Both the position numbers and the translations under genes were made by a program. Shown one piece after another: positions 55,119-63,972 of a DNA stretch of 64,000 nucleotides. The stretch comes from an uncultured Pelagibacteraceae bacterium. GTDB lineage: Bacteria > Pseudomonadota > Alphaproteobacteria > Pelagibacterales > Pelagibacteraceae. The stretch lies in NCBI GenBank assembly GCA_902524535.1, contig CABZDR010000001.1, positions 310,001-374,000 on the forward strand. Direction: 5' to 3'. How positions within the stretch are numbered: the stretch's first letter is position 1; every line of letters begins with the position of its first letter. The notes under the pieces are model-generated. The model made no database searches. It worked only from the letters and a program-made list of their open reading frames with translations, and had not been told where the DNA came from.

Positions 55119-55985
55119 ATGCCAGAATTACCAGAAGTAGAAATAGTAAGACAATCACTAAATAAAAAAATAAAACAAAAAGTGGTAAAAAAAGTATTAA
55201 TTAGAAATAGAAATCTGAGATCAAAGATTCCATTAAGTTTTGCTAAATACCTTATTGGAAAAAAAATATTAGATGTTAAGAGATTCTCCAAATATATTAT
55301 TATTTGCCTATCAAATCATAGTTATTGCCTATTACATCTAGGCATGTCAGGAACAATTCATTTAATTGAAAATAATAAAAAAAGTTTAGTTACAAATACT
55401 AGTTTCTACAATTCTCCTAAGTTACCAAAAAAACATAATCATGTAGAGATATTTTTTGATAATTTTAAAATTGTCTATAATGATCCTAGAAGATTTGGTT
55501 TTTTTGAGATTGCAGAAGATATAGAAATTTTACAGGAGAGATTTTCAAAACTCGGACCTGAACCTTTACAAAATGAATTTAATGTAAATTATGTTTTTTC
55601 TTTTTTTAGAGGGAAAAAAAAGAATATTAAGAATTTTTTATTAGATCAATTTTTTGTATCTGGCATAGGTAATATCTATGCAAGTGAAATTTTATTTTTA
55701 AGCAATATAAATCCAGAGAAAAAAGTATCTTTATTAAATAAAAAAGATTGTGAAAAATTAATATTAAACTCTAAAAAGGTTTTGATCAATGCAATTGAAC
55801 AAGGAGGCTCAAGTATTAGAGATTTTAAAAATACGGATGGTAAATCAGGAAATTTTCAAAAAAATTTTAAAGTTTATGAAAGAAATGGATTAAAGTGTAA
55901 GCGATCTAATTGTAAAGGGATAATTCAAAAAAAAAAAATCTCTAATAGGTCCTCTTTTTTTTGTAATATCTGTCAAAAATTATGA
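55119..55985 (+). CDS. mutM: MutM/Fpg, formamidopyrimidine-DNA glycosylase
   Basis: Removes 8-oxoguanine. The catalytic N-terminus MPELPEVEIV is complete; HLGMSGT, NDPRRFGF and QGGSSIRDFKNTDGKSGNF follow, and a C-terminal zinc finger is formed by CKRSNCKG and CNICQ. 288 aa. An A12 run (55927-55938) lies in the zinc-finger region and is a slippage-prone point. The usual alphaproteobacterial order mutM-rpsT-dnaA is kept. Confidence 0.96.
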   Translation: MPELPEVEIVRQSLNKKIKQKVVKKVLIRNRNLRSKIPLSFAKYLIGKKILDVKRFSKYIIICLSNHSYCLLHLGMSGTIHLIENNKKSLVTNTSFYNSPKLPKKHNHVEIFFDNFKIVYNDPRRFGFFEIAEDIEILQERFSKLGPEPLQNEFNVNYVFSFFRGKKKNIKNFLLDQFFVSGIGNIYASEILFLSNINPEKKVSLLNKKDCEKLILNSKKVLINAIEQGGSSIRDFKNTDGKSGNFQKNFKVYERNGLKCKRSNCKGIIQKKKISNRSSFFCNICQKL

Positions 55986-56031
55986 TTATTTTATTGACCA
56001 AAATTAATTCTCGAGCTATACCCCTGCGCAC

Positions 56032-56292
56032 ATGGCTAACACAAAATCAGCAATTAAAAGAATTAGAAGAATCTCAAGACAAACTGCAGTTAATAGAGCT
56101 AGAAAAAGTAGATACAAGAATGCATTAAAAAAGATGAGTCTTTTAATTGATGGTAAAAAAAAAGAAGAGGCACTTAAATTCTTACCCAAGTTGAATTCAG
56201 AGTTAATGAAAATTGCTAAGACTGGTATAATAAAAAAACAAAACGCTTCAAGAAACGTCTCAAGAATTTCAAAAAAAATTAATTTAATTTAA
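56032..56292 (+). CDS. rpsT: 30S ribosomal protein S20
   Basis: Binds 16S rRNA helices. The 86-aa sequence starts MANTKSAIKRIRRISRQTAVN and has the typical basic helical composition ending NASRNVSRISKKI. A terminator-like hairpin follows at 56324-56360, separating it from dnaA. Confidence 0.95.
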   Translation: MANTKSAIKRIRRISRQTAVNRARKSRYKNALKKMSLLIDGKKKEEALKFLPKLNSELMKIAKTGIIKKQNASRNVSRISKKINLI

Positions 56293-56563
56293 TTTGTATA
56301 TTACTGGTTGATTCAACTTAAGGCATACACTTTATGTATGTTTTAATTTTTTTTAATTAACAAGATCCTGATTTAGTAAATTTTTAACATATTTTTTGCA
56401 AAAAATAATTTTATAAATTTTAATACATAAAAAATTTTTTTGTCAAAGTATATTTTCTAAAAGATAAAAAAAAACACAATCCTGGATTTAATTTTTTTTA
56501 TTTTTTTTTTAATTAGTTGTTGCAATAAACTTATGAATAGTTGTAACTAATATTTCCTCAAAA
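56293..56563. other. 271-bp AT-rich spacer upstream of dnaA
   Basis: The longest non-coding gap in the window. It holds the rpsT terminator hairpin, long A and T runs, and a near-repeat of ATCCTG-ATTTA (CAAGATCCTGATTTAG near 56361 and CACAATCCTGGATTTA near 56475). It presumably contains the dnaA promoter. I see no sequence matching the DnaA box TTATNCACA, so there is no evidence here for an origin of replication despite the dnaA/dnaN context. Confidence 0.6.
56324..56360 (+). terminator. Intrinsic terminator after rpsT
   Basis: CATACA (56324-56329), loop CTTTA and TGTATG (56335-56340) form a 6-bp stem followed by TTTTAATTTTTTTTAATT. Short and of low GC, but well placed 32 bp after the rpsT stop. 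Confidence 0.6.
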
Positions 56564-57982
56564 ATGAATAATACGTTTACTGAAAATAAGTTAGCTAATT
56601 CAAAATCTGAGAAATTGGATTGGGATGTTATTCGAACAGATATGAAAAATAAATTAGGCACAGATATTTATGAAAGTTGGCTTAAAAAAATTGTTTTTGT
56701 GGAGGAGTTTCATAACTACGTTTTATTGTCTGTTCCTACAAGATTTATAAGAGACTGGATTACTTCTAGGTATTTAGATCAAATTCTACAGTCATTAAAA
56801 AATTATAAGAAAGAAATCATTAGAATAGAGTTTAAAATTGACTCACAAAATTCAAAAAATCAGCAAACAGATAAAAACTTTAATGAATTAAAAAAAGGAG
56901 AAAATATTTCTTTTATAAAAGAATCTTATCTTCAATATAATCGAATTGACCCAAATAAAACATTTGAAAATTTTATAACAGGATCTAGTAACAAGTTAGC
57001 TTTTGAAGCTTCACTAAAAGTTTCTGAAAATATTTCAAACTACAATCCTCTTTATATTTACGGAGGTGTTGGGATGGGTAAAACGCATCTTTTAAACTCT
57101 ATTGGTTTTAAATTAAAAAAAAATAACACAGTAATGTTTATTTCAGCAGAAAGATTTATGTATCAATTTGTTAAGTCAATAAAGTCTAATGATATGGTAA
57201 AATTCAAAGAATATTTTAGAAATACCAATGTTTTGTTGATTGATGATATTCAGTTTATGAATGGTAAAGAAGCAATGCAAGAGGAGTTTTTTCACACATT
57301 CAATGCTTTGAAAGAAAAGGGATCAAAAATTATTGTTTCTGCGGATAGGCCGCCAAATAGGTTATCAAGAATTCAGGAGAGAATTAAATCCAGGTTTTCT
57401 GGAGGCTTAGTTGTTGATATACAAAAACCAGATTATGAGCTTAGAAAAAAAATTGTTTCAAAAAAAATTGAGGAGTTTAATAATTTATATCCTGATGAAG
57501 TAAAAATTTCTGGTGAAATTAAGGATTTTATTAGTAAAGAAATTACAGCTAGCATAAGAGAATTAGTAGGAGCAATAAATAGAATTTTCTCTTTTTCAAG
57601 GATATACACTAAAGCTCCAAATCTTCCAGAAACTAAGGTTGTTTTAAAAGACTTGTTAAATCTAAATGAAAACAAAGTCACAATAGATCTCATACAGACC
57701 TTAGTTTGTAAATTTTTTAAAATTAGTAAGAACGAAATGTTATCATCCAGAAGATCTAGATATTTAGTACGACCTAGACAAATAGGAATTTACTTAACAA
57801 AAATTTTAACGTCAAAATCCCTTCCTGAGATCGGAAGAGAATTCTCAAATAGAGATCATACAACGATAATTCACTCTGTTAAGACCATTGAAAAGTTAAA
57901 GGAAAAAGACTCAACGATGGTAGAGAATATAAATAAATTAAAAAATCAAATTTTATATAACAATACAGAAGATGAAATTTAA
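56564..57982 (+). CDS. dnaA: DnaA, chromosomal replication initiator
   Basis: AAA+ initiator that melts the origin. The N-terminal DnaB-contact domain has TDMKNKLGTDIYESWLKKI; Walker A is YGGVGMGKTHLL near residue 166; Walker B is LLIDDIQF near 224. The C-terminal DNA-binding domain shows GIYLTKILTSKSLPEIGREF and NRDHTTIIHSVKTIEKL. 472 aa. It overlaps dnaN by 11 bp. Confidence 0.98.
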   Translation: MNNTFTENKLANSKSEKLDWDVIRTDMKNKLGTDIYESWLKKIVFVEEFHNYVLLSVPTRFIRDWITSRYLDQILQSLKNYKKEIIRIEFKIDSQNSKNQQTDKNFNELKKGENISFIKESYLQYNRIDPNKTFENFITGSSNKLAFEASLKVSENISNYNPLYIYGGVGMGKTHLLNSIGFKLKKNNTVMFISAERFMYQFVKSIKSNDMVKFKEYFRNTNVLLIDDIQFMNGKEAMQEEFFHTFNALKEKGSKIIVSADRPPNRLSRIQERIKSRFSGGLVVDIQKPDYELRKKIVSKKIEEFNNLYPDEVKISGEIKDFISKEITASIRELVGAINRIFSFSRIYTKAPNLPETKVVLKDLLNLNENKVTIDLIQTLVCKFFKISKNEMLSSRRSRYLVRPRQIGIYLTKILTSKSLPEIGREFSNRDHTTIIHSVKTIEKLKEKDSTMVENINKLKNQILYNNTEDEI

Positions 57983-59084
57983 TGTAAATCAACAAGATTT
58001 TCAGCAAGCTTTAAATTATTGTCAAGGAGTAATAGAAAAAAGAAGCACACTTCCAATTTTATCAAACATACTCTTAAATGCTCAAAGCACAAATCTAACA
58101 TTGACGGCCACTGATTTAGATTTAATATTTATTCATCAGATAAAAGATGTCGAAATTTTAGAGGAGGGAACAACTACAACAACTTCATCTACATTGTATG
58201 ATATTGTAAGAAAATTTTCTTCTGGAAAAAAAATAAATCTAACGCTTAATAAAAAGAGTAAATTACACTTACAGTCAGAAAAATCTAATTTCAATCTTAA
58301 TTGTATTAGTGCCTCAGAATTTCCAGTGACCGGAGAGGATTTTAATAAAGATGTTTTTGTTATCAAATCTAAACAACTTCTGAAACTTTTAAATAAATGT
58401 AAATTTTCTATTTCAAATGATGAAACAAGACATTATTTAAGTGGTATTTATATTCATAAAACAGAATTTGAAGATAAAAATTATTTAACAGCAGCAGCGA
58501 CTGATAGTCATAGGATGTCAATATCTAAAATTAGATTAGACAAAGATATAGCTTTTGAACCTATAATATTACCAAAAAAAACTATTTTTCAATTATGCTC
58601 TTTATTAGACAATTATGATGGTGATGTAAAAATTTCTAATGTTAAATCAAAAATTAAATTTGAATTAAATAATAGTGTTTTAATATCAAAGTTAATTGAC
58701 GGAAAATTTCCCAATTATATACAGGTTATCCCAAAAAATAATCAAAAAAAGTTAGAAATAGACTTAAAACTTTTTTTAAATTCAGTCGATAGAGTAGCCT
58801 CAGTTTCATTAGATAAAAAAGATGGAGTAAAATTTAGTTTAGAAAAAGATATTTTAAATTTATCAGTAAATAATACAAACAGTGGAGATGGGAAAGAAAC
58901 GTTATCGGTAAAATTTGATTATGACTTAGAAATAAGTTTTAATTCGAGATACTTGATTGATATTGCATCACAATTAGACGGAGAAAAAGTTGAAATATAT
59001 TTCAATGATAGTGCATCACCTGCGTTGATTAAAGATCCTGGAGATTTTAATAGTATATTTGTTGTTATGCCAATGAAAGGCTAA
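57972..59084 (+). CDS. dnaN: DnaN, DNA polymerase III beta sliding clamp
   Basis: Processivity clamp. The 370-aa three-domain protein shows VIEKRSTLPILSNILLNAQ, TATDLDLIF, TDSHRMS and the C-terminal VVMPMKG. It is translationally coupled to dnaA; recF does not follow, and the gene ends convergently with plsC over a shared CTAA. Confidence 0.97.
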   Translation: MKFNVNQQDFQQALNYCQGVIEKRSTLPILSNILLNAQSTNLTLTATDLDLIFIHQIKDVEILEEGTTTTTSSTLYDIVRKFSSGKKINLTLNKKSKLHLQSEKSNFNLNCISASEFPVTGEDFNKDVFVIKSKQLLKLLNKCKFSISNDETRHYLSGIYIHKTEFEDKNYLTAAATDSHRMSISKIRLDKDIAFEPIILPKKTIFQLCSLLDNYDGDVKISNVKSKIKFELNNSVLISKLIDGKFPNYIQVIPKNNQKKLEIDLKLFLNSVDRVASVSLDKKDGVKFSLEKDILNLSVNNTNSGDGKETLSVKFDYDLEISFNSRYLIDIASQLDGEKVEIYFNDSASPALIKDPGDFNSIFVVMPMKG

Positions 59085-59782
59085 CACAGTAAATCAAGCT
59101 CAGAATAAATACAGTTTTCTAGATTTTTTAGAAAATCATCTTTAGACATACCAGGGTGTATAGGTTTTAAAATTGAAATTGTTATTGTTCTTTTGTTATT
59201 TTTAATTCCTTTCTTTGGCCAAACATATCCTGAGTTGATTGCAATTGGTTGGCATGTAATTTTTAATTCCTCATAAATTCTAGATACGCCTTTCTTAAAA
59301 GGCGGACGTTCCTCTGGCAAAACCCTTGTTCCTTGTGGAAAGATTATTAAAGGTCTTTCAGAATCCATTAATTTTTCAGAAATATTACCAAAAAAATCTA
59401 AATTATCTTTAGAAACTTTGTTTCTTTTAATTGAAACAGATCCAATTTTTTTTAAATACCAACCAAAAATAGGGATATATGTTAGTTCTTTTTTGAGAAT
59501 AAAAATTGGAGAATTAAATATAGTCTGTAAGTAAAAAGTTTCAAACATAGACTGGTGAGATGCAGCTATAAAAAATTTTTCATTTTTAATAATATTTTCT
59601 CTACCCTTTACCTCAATTTTAGTGTTCAAAAAAAATTTTAGACAAACACCTGTCCAATAACCCATCATTTTGCCACCAAATAGTGCTATTTTTTGAGGAA
59701 AAAAAAAAGATGGTAAAAATATAAATGAAATTATTAATATTCCACTAAAAAAGAAAGTTGAAAATAAAAAGTTTCTAATCAT
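59081..59782 (-). CDS. plsC: PlsC-family 1-acylglycerol-3-phosphate acyltransferase
   Basis: Makes phosphatidic acid from lysophosphatidic acid. A membrane segment at the N-terminus precedes the acyltransferase block: FIAASHQSMFETFYL has His-x4-Glu, the alphaproteobacterial variant of HX4D, and IIFPQGTRVLPEERPPFKKG is the second motif (FPEGTR type). 233 aa. It is 10 bp downstream of lysA. Confidence 0.92.
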   Translation of the reverse strand: MIRNFLFSTFFFSGILIISFIFLPSFFFPQKIALFGGKMMGYWTGVCLKFFLNTKIEVKGRENIIKNEKFFIAASHQSMFETFYLQTIFNSPIFILKKELTYIPIFGWYLKKIGSVSIKRNKVSKDNLDFFGNISEKLMDSERPLIIFPQGTRVLPEERPPFKKGVSRIYEELKITCQPIAINSGYVWPKKGIKNNKRTITISILKPIHPGMSKDDFLKNLENCIYSELDLLC

Positions 59783-59792
59783 CTTTCAAAAG

Positions 59793-61007
59793 CTAAATAA
59801 AATCTTTATGCCTTTGTCGTTTTTTAATAACTTTAATTTTAGATCCCTTTATCAGTAATTCAATTGGTTTTGGTCTCAAGTTATAATTTGAGCTTAGAGA
59901 CATACCGTATGCACCCACATCGCATATAACAACTATTTCATTTTCTCTTAATTTTTGAAATTTTTTTAAATTTAAAAAACTATCTGTGCTCTCACAAATT
60001 GGTCCAACGAATTCGTGTCTCTCATTAGATATTTTATTTTTTTTTAATGAGGGCATTATCCTATGAGTTGCCCCGTATAAAGCTGGCCTCATTAAATCAT
60101 TCATTGCAGCATCTAAAATAATGAAATTTTTTTTTCCGCTTTTTTTAATGTAAATTATTTTACTAATCAAAGTGCCAGTGTTTCCTATGATACACCTACC
60201 AGGTTCAAATATAATTTTAGACTTATATTTGTTTAGAAATTTTTTAATTACTAATTGGTATTTTTTATAATCTAGACTTTTTTGTTTATTATCATAAGAA
60301 ATGCCCATACCACCTCCGAGATCGATAAATTCAAATCTATATTTAATTTTTTCAAGTATTTTTACAATAGATCCAAGCATTTTTTCATAAGGTTTGTGAT
60401 CGAGAATTTGACTTCCAATATGAACACTTAAACATTTTAAATCAATATTTTTTGAATTTTTATAATTATTTATAAGTTTAATAAAAGTTTTGCTATTAAC
60501 TCCAAATTTATTTTCTTTTTTACCAGTGGAGATTTGACTTAAAGTTTTTGCATCAGTATTGGGATTTAATCTAATACCAATTTGTATTTTCTTTTTTTTT
60601 AATTTTGCAATTTTTTCAATTTGTTTAATTTCACTTTCTGACTCAACATTAATCAAAAATATATTTTTATTAATAGCATATTTAATTTCATTAAAAGTTT
60701 TGCCAACTCCAGAAAAAACTATTTTTTTAGGGTTAATTCCAGCTTTAATAGCAATCATTAATTCTCCCATAGATACTACATCAGCACCAAGACCAAATTT
60801 TTTAATTTCTTTAATTAAATTAATATTAGTATTAGATTTAACCGCAAAACATATCAATGGAGAAAAAGATCTAAAGCTGTTTTTGAAATTGTTGATATTT
60901 TTTTTTAATTCTGAGTAAGAATAACAATATGTGGGAGTCCCATATTTCTTAGCTATATAATCAACTTTCACATTTTCAATAGTGAGTTTTTTTTTCAAAT
61001 ATTTCAT
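59793..61007 (-). CDS. lysA: LysA, diaminopimelate decarboxylase
   Basis: PLP enzyme forming lysine from meso-diaminopimelate. The PLP lysine is in CFAVKSNTN, followed by GLGADVVSMGEL, HIGSQI, the glycine-rich FIDLGGGMGISY, EPGRCIIGNTG and CESTDSFL near the end. 404 aa. Works with dapB at 14 kb. The ATG overlaps the stop of the small LptM-like gene by one base (TAATG). Confidence 0.96.
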   Translation of the reverse strand: MKYLKKKLTIENVKVDYIAKKYGTPTYCYSYSELKKNINNFKNSFRSFSPLICFAVKSNTNINLIKEIKKFGLGADVVSMGELMIAIKAGINPKKIVFSGVGKTFNEIKYAINKNIFLINVESESEIKQIEKIAKLKKKKIQIGIRLNPNTDAKTLSQISTGKKENKFGVNSKTFIKLINNYKNSKNIDLKCLSVHIGSQILDHKPYEKMLGSIVKILEKIKYRFEFIDLGGGMGISYDNKQKSLDYKKYQLVIKKFLNKYKSKIIFEPGRCIIGNTGTLISKIIYIKKSGKKNFIILDAAMNDLMRPALYGATHRIMPSLKKNKISNERHEFVGPICESTDSFLNLKKFQKLRENEIVVICDVGAYGMSLSSNYNLRPKPIELLIKGSKIKVIKKRQRHKDFI

Positions 61008-61138
61008 TAGGATGTTTTAATAATTTTATTTTCAATTATAGCTCTATCTAAGGATCCTTTATATTCTGGGTCACCTTTTTTTCCACATGAAATTAAGAAA
61101 GTTACAAATATTAAAGTTACAAATAATTTTTTTTTCAT
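61007..61138 (-). CDS. lptM: Small LptM/YifL-like lipoprotein (43 aa)
   Basis: Signal MKKKLFVTLIFVTFLIS followed by the lipid-attachment Cys18 and CGKKGDPEYKG, matching the CGxKGP pattern of LptM/YifL lipoproteins, which help LptD fold. It lies between argH (stop overlaps its ATG as TGATG) and lysA (one-base overlap), the place it occupies in many Proteobacteria. The tiny size and perfect coupling on both sides support a real gene. Confidence 0.85.
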   Translation of the reverse strand: MKKKLFVTLIFVTFLISCGKKGDPEYKGSLDRAIIENKIIKTS

Positions 61139-62526
61139 TTTTGTTTTTTATAGTTCATTATCATTTTTTTTATATTTACAAAAGATGTTCCACCATATGA
61201 TTTTTTTGTTTTTACCGAGTTTTTCAAATCAAATACTTTTAAAACATCTTTTGTTAGTTTTGGCTCAATCATTCTTAATTCTTCTAGAGTTAATTCATTG
61301 AGTCTTTTCTTTTTCTTTTCTGCAAAATTAACTATTTTTGCTGTCTTCTGGTAAGCTTTTCTAAAAGGCATTGAGTGGTTTTTAACAAGATAATCAGCTA
61401 AATCTGTAGCGGTAATGTATCCATAGCTTGCAAGTTCCAACATTCTCTTCTTATTGGGGCTTAAGTTTTTGAGAATTTCATCAAATATTTTTAAACAATC
61501 TGATAATGTATCAAAAGATTTAAAAATTAGCTCTTTATCATCCTGAAGATCTTTAAAATAGGACAATGGTAAGCCTTTCAAAATTGTTAGCATAGCAAAG
61601 AGATTTCCATAAGTAAGTCCTGATTTTCCTCTTATGAATTCTAAAAGATCTGGATTTTTCTTTTGAGGCATTATTGATGAGCCTGTAACTACTTTATCAG
61701 ATAAATTTATTAGCTTGAAGCCATCTGAGTTCCATATAATGAGCTCCTCGGCAATTCTAGAAATATGCATAGAGCAGATAGATACGCTAAATAAAAAATC
61801 TAAAACGAAATCTCTGTCAGAAACTGTATCAATTGAGTTTTTTGTTGGTCTTTTAAAGCCCAATTTTCTTGAGGTGTAATTTCTATCAATGTTAAAAGAT
61901 GTTCCTGTAAGTGCAGCAGCACCTAATGGATTTTCACTCAAACTTTCTAAATTATTAGAAAATCTTTTTTTATCTCTCTCAAACATTTCAATATAAGCCA
62001 TTATGTAATGTGCAAATGAAATTGCCTGAGCATTTTTGAGATGTGTGAAACCGGGCATGATAGTATCTATATTTTTTTCGGCTAACTTTAATGAACTTTT
62101 AATTATGCCATCTATTCTAGTCATAATTTTTTTTGAGGCAGATCTGATCCAAATTTTAAAATCCGTAATTACCTGATCATTTCTTGATCTTGCTATATGT
62201 AGATAACCTGCATCATCCCCAATAATTTGAAAAAGTCTTCTTTCAACATTTAAATGAATATCTTCGTGTCTCTCATTAAATTGAAATTTTTTTTTGCTAA
62301 TTTCTTTTTCAATCTTATTAAGGCCATAAACAATTTTATTCTTAATTTTAAAAGAAATTATCTTTTGCCTGAATAACATTTCTACGTGTGCTATAGATGC
62401 AGCTATATCCTCTCTGTAAAGTCTTTTATCTATATTTATAGAACTACCAGCTTTTTGAAAAATTGAAGAGGTATTAGACTTAATTCTAGCGCCCCATATT
62501 GCCTGGTTGTTTTTATTTTTTGTCAT
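61135..62526 (-). CDS. argH: ArgH, argininosuccinate lyase
   Basis: Splits argininosuccinate to arginine and fumarate. The fumarase-superfamily signature GSSIMPQKKNPD is near residue 283; HLNVERRLFQIIGDDAGYLH and ENPLGAAALTGTSFNIDR are family segments. 463 aa. First gene of argH-lptM-lysA-plsC on the minus strand. Confidence 0.96.
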   Translation of the reverse strand: MTKNKNNQAIWGARIKSNTSSIFQKAGSSINIDKRLYREDIAASIAHVEMLFRQKIISFKIKNKIVYGLNKIEKEISKKKFQFNERHEDIHLNVERRLFQIIGDDAGYLHIARSRNDQVITDFKIWIRSASKKIMTRIDGIIKSSLKLAEKNIDTIMPGFTHLKNAQAISFAHYIMAYIEMFERDKKRFSNNLESLSENPLGAAALTGTSFNIDRNYTSRKLGFKRPTKNSIDTVSDRDFVLDFLFSVSICSMHISRIAEELIIWNSDGFKLINLSDKVVTGSSIMPQKKNPDLLEFIRGKSGLTYGNLFAMLTILKGLPLSYFKDLQDDKELIFKSFDTLSDCLKIFDEILKNLSPNKKRMLELASYGYITATDLADYLVKNHSMPFRKAYQKTAKIVNFAEKKKKRLNELTLEELRMIEPKLTKDVLKVFDLKNSVKTKKSYGGTSFVNIKKMIMNYKKQK

Positions 62527-62550
62527 GATAATTAATTATACCTTTTTAGC

Positions 62551-63060
62551 ATGAGAATTTTAATAATATTTATTTTTTTAATTTCTAATTCAGTTGCAAA
62601 CGAGATAACTAATATAAAAAATCTAGTTATTAACAAAGAATTAAAGAAATATGAAGATTTAACATTCTTCAACTCTAAAAAAGAACAGATAAACTTAAAT
62701 GATTTTAAAGGAAAATTAATTTTACTGAATTTTTGGGCGACTTGGTGTGCCCCTTGTAAAGAAGAAATGCCTTCCCTAGATTTATTAGATAAAAAAGCTA
62801 ATTTAAATAATTTAAAGATTTTTCCTATAAATGTAGGTCAAGAGAGTGAAGAAAAAGCCATAAATTTTTTTAATGACCTTAAAATTAAAAATTTAGATAC
62901 ATATTTTGACTCACCAATAACTCTGGCCAAAAAATTTGGTTTAAGAGGCATACCTACTACAATTTTATTAAATAAAGATGGACTTGAGTTTGCAAGAATT
63001 GTCGGATCAATAAATTTTGAAAATGAAGAATTTATAAGATGGTTAAGTAATTTTAATTAA
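62551..63060 (+). CDS. TlpA-like periplasmic thioredoxin
   Basis: A 169-aa exported thiol oxidoreductase. Signal MRILIIFIFLISNSVANE; active site WATWCAPCKEEMPSLDLL (Cys66, Cys69); GLRGIPTTILLNKDG has the cis-Pro. It probably reduces thiols for cytochrome maturation or other periplasmic targets. Divergent from argH with a 24-bp gap. Shares TTAA with the convergent HIG1 gene. Confidence 0.92.
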   Translation: MRILIIFIFLISNSVANEITNIKNLVINKELKKYEDLTFFNSKKEQINLNDFKGKLILLNFWATWCAPCKEEMPSLDLLDKKANLNNLKIFPINVGQESEEKAINFFNDLKIKNLDTYFDSPITLAKKFGLRGIPTTILLNKDGLEFARIVGSINFENEEFIRWLSNFN

Positions 63061-63260
63061 TTTTTAAAAAAATACGCAAAAGTCACCAATGCTATAACAG
63101 CAATAAATTGCAACAATACTCTTAACTGCATTAATTTGTTGGAATATTTTTTGCTTGTTTTACCTCCTTTGAATAAAGTACCAATTCCAAGGATAAGGAC
63201 AATTCCAACTGCCATTAATAAAGTTAATGATATTACTTTTACTAATACTCCAGAAATCAT
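63057..63260 (-). CDS. HIG1-domain small membrane protein
   Basis: A 67-aa protein with two hydrophobic helices (VLVKVISLTLLMAVGIVLIL and VLLQFIAVIALVTFAYFF) joined by GGKTSKKYSNKLMQLRV, the HIG1_N consensus (K-x-NKLMRLRV). In mitochondria such proteins associate with respiratory complexes; in alphaproteobacteria the role is less clear. The helix-loop-helix layout and the loop motif are directly visible. Confidence 0.85.
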   Translation of the reverse strand: MISGVLVKVISLTLLMAVGIVLILGIGTLFKGGKTSKKYSNKLMQLRVLLQFIAVIALVTFAYFFKN

Positions 63261-63312
63261 ATATTGAAGGATAGTAATCTGTTTTTAAAATAAAAAAACA
63301 AAATTATATAAT

Positions 63313-63972
63313 ATGACATTTTGCCTAAATTCAACAATTATTAGACCAGAAAATAATTTGGAAATTAAAAATGCTATAATTTTACTACACGGCTATGGAG
63401 GAGATGGAAAAGATATAAGTATGCTCTCATTAAATTGGAAAAGACATTTACCAAATACTATATTTATTTGTCCAGACGGTCATGAGTCATGTCCAATTAA
63501 CCCATCAGGCTTCCAGTGGTTTGATTTAACAAAAGATGATTCAAGTTATATCTTAGATGAGTCCATAAAAGCTGAAAAAATACTAAATAAATTTATAATT
63601 GAAATAAAAGAGGAATTTAATTTAGAAAATAGTAAAATTTGTTTATCAGGATTTAGCCAAGGTTGTATGATGGCTATTAACCTAGGCCTAACCTCTGAAA
63701 AAGCATATAGTAGCATTATTGGTTTTTCAGGAAAAATTATAGATCAAGAAAATTTAAAAAAAAGAAAAAAGGCATCTACAAATACATTATTGATCCATGG
63801 TGATTTAGATCAAGTAGTTCCAGCTAACTTTTTGCTTGAAGCAAAAGATTTTTTATTAAGGAACAACGTTCAAATTGAAACTCATTTAATTAAAGGCTGC
63901 GACCATCATATTCCTATTCAGGCATCAAGTATAGCATTAAATTATATTCTTAAAAAATTTAATATTGCCTAA
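63313..63972 (+). CDS. Alpha/beta-hydrolase, phospholipase/carboxylesterase family
   Basis: A 219-aa serine hydrolase related to acyl-protein thioesterase/carboxylesterase YpfH. LLHGYGGDGKDISMLS forms the oxyanion loop; the nucleophile elbow is SGFSQGCMMAINLG, the acid lies in HGDLDQVVPANF and the His in GCDHHIPIQA. Complete within the window. The substrate is unknown; short acyl esters or lysophospholipids are typical. Confidence 0.9.
   Translation: MTFCLNSTIIRPENNLEIKNAIILLHGYGGDGKDISMLSLNWKRHLPNTIFICPDGHESCPINPSGFQWFDLTKDDSSYILDESIKAEKILNKFIIEIKEEFNLENSKICLSGFSQGCMMAINLGLTSEKAYSSIIGFSGKIIDQENLKKRKKASTNTLLIHGDLDQVVPANFLLEAKDFLLRNNVQIETHLIKGCDHHIPIQASSIALNYILKKFNIA

Noticed and set aside
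55087-55158. Hydrophobic N-terminal extension of UbiE
   Set aside because: It is antisense to mutM, is unlike UbiE N-termini, and the ATG at 55086 gives the normal protein.
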